From an archaeon (GTDB lineage Archaea; Thermoproteota; Nitrososphaeria; Nitrososphaerales; CADDZS01), in assembly GCA_021806865.1 (NCBI GenBank), contig JAKAPU010000117.1, positions 1-8,537 on the forward strand: DNA of 8,537 nucleotides. The letters run 5' to 3'. Below are positions 6,194 through 8,537 of the stretch, piece by piece. Position numbers and translations under genes: made by a program. The notes under the pieces are model-generated. The model worked only from the letters and a program-made list of their open reading frames with translations. It searched no databases and was not told the DNA's origin. Every line of letters starts with the position of its first letter. The first letter of the stretch is position 1.

Positions 6194-6195
6194 AC

Positions 6196-6214
6196 GTATA
6201 ACTGACTGTTATAC
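6196..6214. promoter_or_regulatory. Inverted repeat GTATAAC-N5-GTTATAC: probable antitoxin operator
   Basis: Two 7-bp arms separated by TGACT lie just upstream of the AbrB-type antitoxin start. The distal arm (GTATAAC on the minus strand, centred about 30 nt before ATG 6181) can also serve as the TATA box, so antitoxin binding would block TBP. Dyad seen directly; role inferred. Confidence 0.5.
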
Positions 6215-6240
6215 TTTGCTAAGGTTCGTGATCTACATAT

Positions 6241-6262
6241 CCTAGTTATAACTATCACTAGG
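6241..6262. repeat. Dyad CCTAGT-N10-ACTAGG with nested palindrome AGTTATAACT
   Basis: A 6-bp arm inverted repeat encloses, off-centre, a perfect 10-bp palindrome (6244-6253) containing GTTATA as in the 6196-6214 dyad. It may be a second, upstream operator of the AbrB/PIN module. The remaining gap up to the membrane-protein stop at 6412 shows no gene. Confidence 0.35.
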
Positions 6263-6411
6263 ACAAATACAACAAAAGCTTATGGAAAAGCGTGCCGGGA
6301 TCATCAAACGTTACAACGCAAATCTCGAGAGAGATAGTTGATACTCGTGTGATAGGTACTTTCTATTCCATAGATGAGTCAGAGGATTCGCTGCACCTTG
6401 AAGAGTCTTCT

Positions 6412-6855
6412 TCAAACATTTCTCTGAGGTGACTGGTAATCCTTCGACCGTCTCCACATGACGTGCAGATAGAAGACCGCCCAGAAAGCAGTGACGACCA
6501 ACATCAAGAAAGCAAGTTCATAGATTCCAAAGAACCTCACACCTGCAATTGAGATTGCGACGACGCCGTAGCCAACCGCTACAGGCGCCATAAGTTGCTT
6601 AACTCTTGTTGGAGTTTCTTTCCGGAATGCTATGAGTAGGGAGTCGATCCCCAATGCCCACAGCGTGATCCCCAGACCAATCAAAAACAAATCCGTCATC
6701 CTACCGGTTGAGAATGCACGAGTAGGGAATATTGCGAGAAAGCCATTTTCGATGGGGCCGTACCCCCTGTCGAGAAGCGCAAAAACAATCAGGTATGTCC
6801 CGAGTGCGAGAGAAGCAACGCCACCCAAGCCAAATAGAATGCGTCTAAAGTTCAA
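6412..6855 (-). CDS. Four-helix integral membrane protein of unknown function
   Basis: A 147-residue protein from TTG 6855; GGTGAGG ends 8 nt upstream and supports this start as a ribosome site. Hydrophobic segments at about residues 6-28 (ILFGLGGVASLALGTYLIVFALL), 54-77 (TDLFLIGLGITLWALGIDSLLIAF), 88-107 and 110-134 (IYELAFLMLVVTAFWAVFYLHVM) make a four-helix membrane protein. A short soluble loop of about 25 residues follows helix 1 and the C-terminal tail is basic (WRRSKDYQSPQR). No catalytic or transport motif is visible and I do not recognise the family. It stands alone; the dyad at 6958-6979 about 100 bp upstream may regulate it. Confidence 0.75.
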   Translation of the reverse strand: MNFRRILFGLGGVASLALGTYLIVFALLDRGYGPIENGFLAIFPTRAFSTGRMTDLFLIGLGITLWALGIDSLLIAFRKETPTRVKQLMAPVAVGYGVVAISIAGVRFFGIYELAFLMLVVTAFWAVFYLHVMWRRSKDYQSPQRNV

Positions 6856-6957
6856 TTGCTTTGCCTCACCGCGCCGCCATTCCTAGGGAGTGAGCCTCTC
6901 CTCAAAACACAACCCTCTGCAGAATAAACTGTTATGCGACCTCTTAAGTCAGGAATA

Positions 6958-6979
6958 CAATTATCAATTCTGGTAATTG
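6958..6979. promoter_or_regulatory. Imperfect palindrome related to the 3645-3662 operator
   Basis: Arms CAATTATCA and TGGTAATTG are separated by ATTC, with a single T:G mismatch. The core ATTATCA-N4-TGGTAAT differs from the perfect site at 3645-3662 by one arm base. It sits in the 6856-7258 gap upstream of the minus-strand membrane-protein gene. No convincing TATA box was found at the matching distance. Confidence 0.4.
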
Positions 6980-7155
6980 GCAAAAGCCTCTTTGGTAAAC
7001 ACACGTCCTTTGTTGGTTCCTTCTCAGAATCTCCCCCAATCAATGCTACTGCTCATAGTTAAGGCACTGATGCGTTTGCTTTCGCATCTGAGCCATAGTC
7101 ATCGTCAGCAACAATTCGAAAGCGTAAGCTATTGCTCTAATCAATGGTTTATGCA
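6980..7155. other. Intergenic stretch without a supportable gene
   Basis: Part of the 403-bp gap between the divergent membrane-protein and beta-rich-protein genes. Short open frames exist on both strands, but their products are Arg/Pro/Cys-rich or His/Gln-rich and not protein-like. No RNA gene, repeat or mobile-element end is visible. Confidence 0.5.
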
Positions 7156-7169
7156 CCGAAATTATTTCT
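7156..7169 (+). promoter_or_regulatory. BRE/TATA-like element for the 7259 gene
   Basis: CCGAAATTATTTCT combines a BRE-like CGAAA with a TATA-like TTATTT, and the centre of the dyad at 7179-7198 follows by about 24 nt. Transcription would start within the dyad, giving a leader of about 65-70 nt that contains a real Shine-Dalgarno, unlike the leaderless genes here. Confidence 0.45.
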
Positions 7170-7178
7170 AATTGCTCT

Positions 7179-7198
7179 GATCATCAACGCTGATGATC
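7179..7198. promoter_or_regulatory. 20-bp inverted repeat GATCATCA-N4-TGATGATC, probable operator
   Basis: Perfect 8-bp arms around ACGC, 60 bp upstream of the ATG at 7259 and just downstream of a TATA-like box. The ATCA-N4-TGAT core and the distance to the TATA box match the 3645-3662 palindrome. It could alternatively form a hairpin at the 5' end of the transcript. Confidence 0.5.
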
Positions 7199-7240
7199 GT
7201 GTTCTTCCTTTTCTGCAACCACTCGCATTGAAAACTTGCA

Positions 7241-7247
7241 GGAGGTG
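7241..7247 (+). promoter_or_regulatory. Strong Shine-Dalgarno GGAGGTG
   Basis: GGAGGTG ends 11 nt before ATG 7259, with a second purine run (GAGGT, 7251-7255) closer in. It is the clearest ribosome binding site in the window and fixes the start of the 139-residue protein. Confidence 0.65.
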
Positions 7248-7258
7248 AAAGAGGTAAC

Positions 7259-7678
7259 ATGCAGGCTCAAATTCAGAAGGGAGAACTTCTTGGAGAGGTT
7301 CGCGGCAAGATCGTGACCACTACCGTCAAGGAGATCACACCATTTGAGATCATATTTGAACAGAACCAAGAAGGCGAGTTCACCGGATCCAGGTATTCTG
7401 CGCGTGACATGTCGACAACCGAGATTCGTCAGAGAATCGGCGGTACATACGACTGGGAAAACAAACACATTCAAAGAACAAAGGAGGGCGAAACTATCGT
7501 CATAAATGGTCATGGAACAGGAGAGATGACAGGTCCGACTACCTTCAAGGGCAATGGGGAAGGCCTGTTCATGACACAATCCCCGAAGCTTTCGTGGCTA
7601 AACATGATGAAGGGAAGAGTCGAATTCACGGGCGACGTTGCGACCGGCGAAATCCGCGGAAAGACCTACTCACTCTAA
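7259..7678 (+). CDS. Small beta-rich conserved-looking protein, unknown function
   Basis: A 139-residue soluble protein from ATG 7259, with a good Shine-Dalgarno. It is almost all beta: alternating strands at about 14-24 (VRGKIVTTTVK), 27-35, 78-84 (ETIVING), 87-104 (GTGEMTGPTTFKGNGEGLF), then TQSPKLSWLN (106-115) and a final hairpin (GRVEFTGDVATGEIRGKTY). The 'G-x-G-x-x-T-G ... G-x-G ... TxSPKLxxLN ... G-x-V-x-F' run recalls a family of small archaeal and actinobacterial beta-barrel proteins of unknown role; a calycin-like barrel is a guess. No signal peptide, cysteines or catalytic motif. It has its own promoter with an operator-like dyad, so it is probably a regulated monocistronic gene. 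Function not assignable. Confidence 0.75.
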   Translation: MQAQIQKGELLGEVRGKIVTTTVKEITPFEIIFEQNQEGEFTGSRYSARDMSTTEIRQRIGGTYDWENKHIQRTKEGETIVINGHGTGEMTGPTTFKGNGEGLFMTQSPKLSWLNMMKGRVEFTGDVATGEIRGKTYSL

Positions 7679-7682
7679 GGAA

Positions 7683-7698
7683 GGAGGGGAAACCCTCC
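7683..7698 (+). terminator. Hairpin GGAGGG-GAAA-CCCTCC after the 7259-7678 gene
   Basis: A 6-bp GC-rich stem with a GNRA-type GAAA tetraloop starts 5 bp after the stop codon. No T tract follows, so it may stabilise the mRNA 3' end rather than terminate transcription. It lies between the convergent 7259-7678 and 7731-7907 frames. Confidence 0.4.
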
Positions 7699-7730
7699 CT
7701 CTCCCGAAATACTGAACACGTGCTGAATTC

Positions 7731-7907
7731 CTAACCAGTTTTGCTGGAGGCGAATTCATCGCTTGACATTTGGATGAGCTGCAAACCCTGAACCATTCCT
7801 TGGTTGCGGCTCGACTTTTTTACTACGGCCAGGCTGCTTTGAATCACCTGCTCAGGCGTCTCTTCTGCAGTAACGAGAGACACACCAATTCTTTCGAATA
7901 CAGGCAA
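7731..7907 (-). CDS. Short helical protein, divergent from the orphan RHH gene (tentative)
   Basis: A 58-residue frame from TTG 7907, with AAGGA 8 nt upstream on the minus strand. The product (MPVFERIGVSLVTAEETPEQ, then VIQSSLAVVKKSSR and the Met/Gln-rich MVQGLQLIQMSS) has natural composition and an amphipathic helical look, and reads better than any competing frame. A longer open frame reaches 7955, but its extra N-terminus crosses the RHH promoter and is improbable. It is divergent from the RHH gene at 7949 and would share its operator. No known family recognised; it could be a non-coding stretch. Confidence 0.4.
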   Translation of the reverse strand: MPVFERIGVSLVTAEETPEQVIQSSLAVVKKSSRNQGMVQGLQLIQMSSDEFASSKTG

Positions 7908-7925
7908 TTGATAAATCCTTATTAC

Positions 7926-7947
7926 TATTACTGTAATAATGCAGTAA
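7926..7947. promoter_or_regulatory. Overlapping dyads (TATTAC-T-GTAATA; TTACTG-N8-CAGTAA): probable RHH operator
   Basis: TATTAC-T-GTAATA (7926-7938) and TTACTG-N8-CAGTAA (7928-7947) overlap and end 1 bp before the RHH start codon. ATTACT is also directly repeated at 7921-7932. Repeated half-sites next to the start are typical of RHH autoregulation, and here they could control the minus-strand ORF as well. Confidence 0.5.
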
Positions 7948-7948
7948 C

Positions 7949-8140
7949 ATGCCAAAGCGAGGATGGACAGTAGTCACAGTTCACGCGAACATACACCAGA
8001 AGGTAGTCTCACTGTTGGATGGTGCCGACTGGAACGAACCAAGAACCCTTTCAGCTTTTGTCGAACAGGCGCTGATCAAAGAGATCGATCGAGTGGAAAA
8101 GCAGAGGAAACTCAAGACACAACCACCAGAAAAAAGTTGA
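7949..8140 (+). CDS. Orphan ribbon-helix-helix DNA-binding protein
   Basis: A 63-residue protein from ATG 7949. Residues 4-11 (RGWTVVTV) form the DNA-contacting strand, about 14-24 (NIHQKVVSLLD) helix 1, and 33-53 (LSAFVEQALIKEIDRVEKQRK) helix 2 of an RHH fold; the tail is short and basic. Length and fold match an antitoxin or a small regulator such as those of archaeal viruses and plasmids, but no toxin gene follows. The start abuts a set of inverted repeats and there is no Shine-Dalgarno, so the message is probably leaderless (TATA-like ATAAATCCTTATTA about 30 nt upstream). Transcription would end at the T-rich hairpin at 8200-8230. Confidence 0.75.
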   Translation: MPKRGWTVVTVHANIHQKVVSLLDGADWNEPRTLSAFVEQALIKEIDRVEKQRKLKTQPPEKS

Positions 8141-8180
8141 AGGGAGAGCTAGCGTGGCTCCACCCCCATTTTATTGATGC

Positions 8181-8244
8181 ATATAACTTTTCTGAAAATA
8201 AAAAAATTCTAAAATTTTAGAATTTTTTTTCTGAGTAGTTATAT
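8181..8244. repeat. 64-bp nested inverted repeat
   Basis: Outer arms ATATAACT (8181-8188) and AGTTATAT (8237-8244) enclose a perfect 30-bp palindrome of A/T runs around CTAAAATTTTAG (8200-8229). The right arm holds a T8 tract. A further stem, CTGAGTAGTT (8231-8240) with AACT-C-ACTCAG (8260-8270), competes with the outer arm. It may be a terminator, a cruciform, an origin-like element or the end of a mobile element. Confidence 0.6.
8200..8230 (+). terminator. Probable terminator of the orphan RHH gene
   Basis: The perfect AT-rich stem ends in T8 (8223-8230), 60 bp after the stop codon. The mirror A-run would give a poly-U tract on the minus strand as well, so termination could be bidirectional. 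Confidence 0.55.
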
Positions 8245-8270
8245 CCTCTTAATTGCTCTAACTCACTCAG

Positions 8271-8505
8271 ATAAGTTTGCACAAGAGCCAGAAGAAAGCA
8301 AAACGTACAAAGCCCGATTCGCAACAGAGCAAAGTCATAACTGGATTGGTTAGTACTCTGGATCCATCTCTTAGTTACTACTCTACGATATCTCTCCTTG
8401 ATCTCTGCTTGAGCAACGGCGTTGTACCCCTCTCGTTAGGCGCTGCTAGTTTTACAATTCCTGTATTGAACACTCTCTTTCTTTGGAAGAACCAAGATGG
8501 CCCCC
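8271..8505. other. Region with no recognisable gene
   Basis: No long open frame, tRNA T-loop or rRNA signal was found on either strand, and no clear repeat. It follows the nested inverted repeat and runs into the G-rich end. Confidence 0.5.
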
Positions 8506-8537
8506 GGGGGGGAGGGAGGGGGGGTGGGGGGGTGGGT
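8506..8537 (+). repeat. G-rich low-complexity end (possible sequencing artefact or G-quadruplex)
   Basis: The last 32 bases are G except for two A and three T, in five tracts of 3-7 G, preceded by five C (8501-8505). It is unlike the rest of the window. It is most likely a contig-end artefact; if real, it would form a G-quadruplex. Confidence 0.6.

Noticed and set aside
6852..7043. 63-residue minus frame whose stop overlaps the membrane-protein start as TTGA
   Set aside because: The product is Arg/Pro/Gly/Cys-rich and unstructured-looking, and the frame runs across the 6958-6979 palindrome; the overlap is probably coincidence.
6977..7171. 64-residue plus frame upstream of the beta-rich protein gene
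   Set aside because: His/Ser/Gln-rich product of random appearance, and it covers the TATA-like element of the next gene.
8330..8400. Possible tRNA fragment (GGTTAGTACTCTGGATCC resembles a D-arm/anticodon stretch)
   Set aside because: No matching T-loop, acceptor stem or CCA-side pairing could be found on either strand.
1..8537. CRISPR array or integrase/transposase
   Set aside because: No regularly spaced repeats and no recombinase-like frame were seen anywhere in the window.

Overview
The window looks archaeal. Four things suggest this: type II toxin-antitoxin (TA) modules built on PIN toxins are packed closely together; a secreted protein carries an archaeal pilin-like N-terminus followed by a Ser/Thr-rich stalk and 14 N-glycosylation sequons; most genes have TATA-like boxes and very short or absent leaders, with few Shine-Dalgarno sequences; and TTG start codons are common. 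Composition is roughly balanced, mid-40s %GC by eye. I lean towards a mesophilic Thermoproteota/Thaumarchaeota-type genome or one of its proviruses, but no taxonomic marker gene is present and a bacterial source is not formally excluded.

Layout. 1-1357: 3' part of a long gene for a virus/phage-tail-like structural protein (distal-tail-like N-terminal part plus a jelly-roll carbohydrate-binding-like domain), followed 13 bp later by a 61-residue ribbon-helix-helix (RHH)-like protein. 1639-2348: complete RHH/PIN vapBC module with an 18-bp perfect palindrome over the antitoxin start codon. 2437-3266 (minus): a UPF0175-type antitoxin that looks intact, preceded by a DUF3368-type PIN toxin whose N-terminal half is scrambled by frameshifts. 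3291-3599 and 3813-4229 (minus): two small conserved-looking proteins of unknown role. 4404-5354 (plus): the membrane-anchored, sequon-rich surface protein. 5527-6193 (minus): AbrB/PIN vapBC module. 6412-6855 (minus): four-helix membrane protein. 7259-7678 (plus): small beta-rich protein with the window's best Shine-Dalgarno. 7731-8140: a short minus-strand ORF divergent from an orphan RHH regulator. 8141-8537: no gene, but a striking nested inverted repeat and a G-only-like end.

How the parts relate. The window is an accessory region: viral-type structural remains, three TA modules of different antitoxin families (one decaying), orphan RHH regulators, and single-gene units of unknown function. 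The most interesting regulatory signal is a palindrome of the form ATTATCA-N4-TGATAAT upstream of the 102-residue protein gene (perfect) and upstream of the membrane-protein gene (one mismatch). A perfect inverted repeat with the same ATCA-N4-TGAT core lies upstream of the beta-rich protein gene. In two of the three it lies about 24 nt downstream of a TATA-like box, where a repressor would cover the transcription start. This suggests a small regulon of otherwise unrelated genes.
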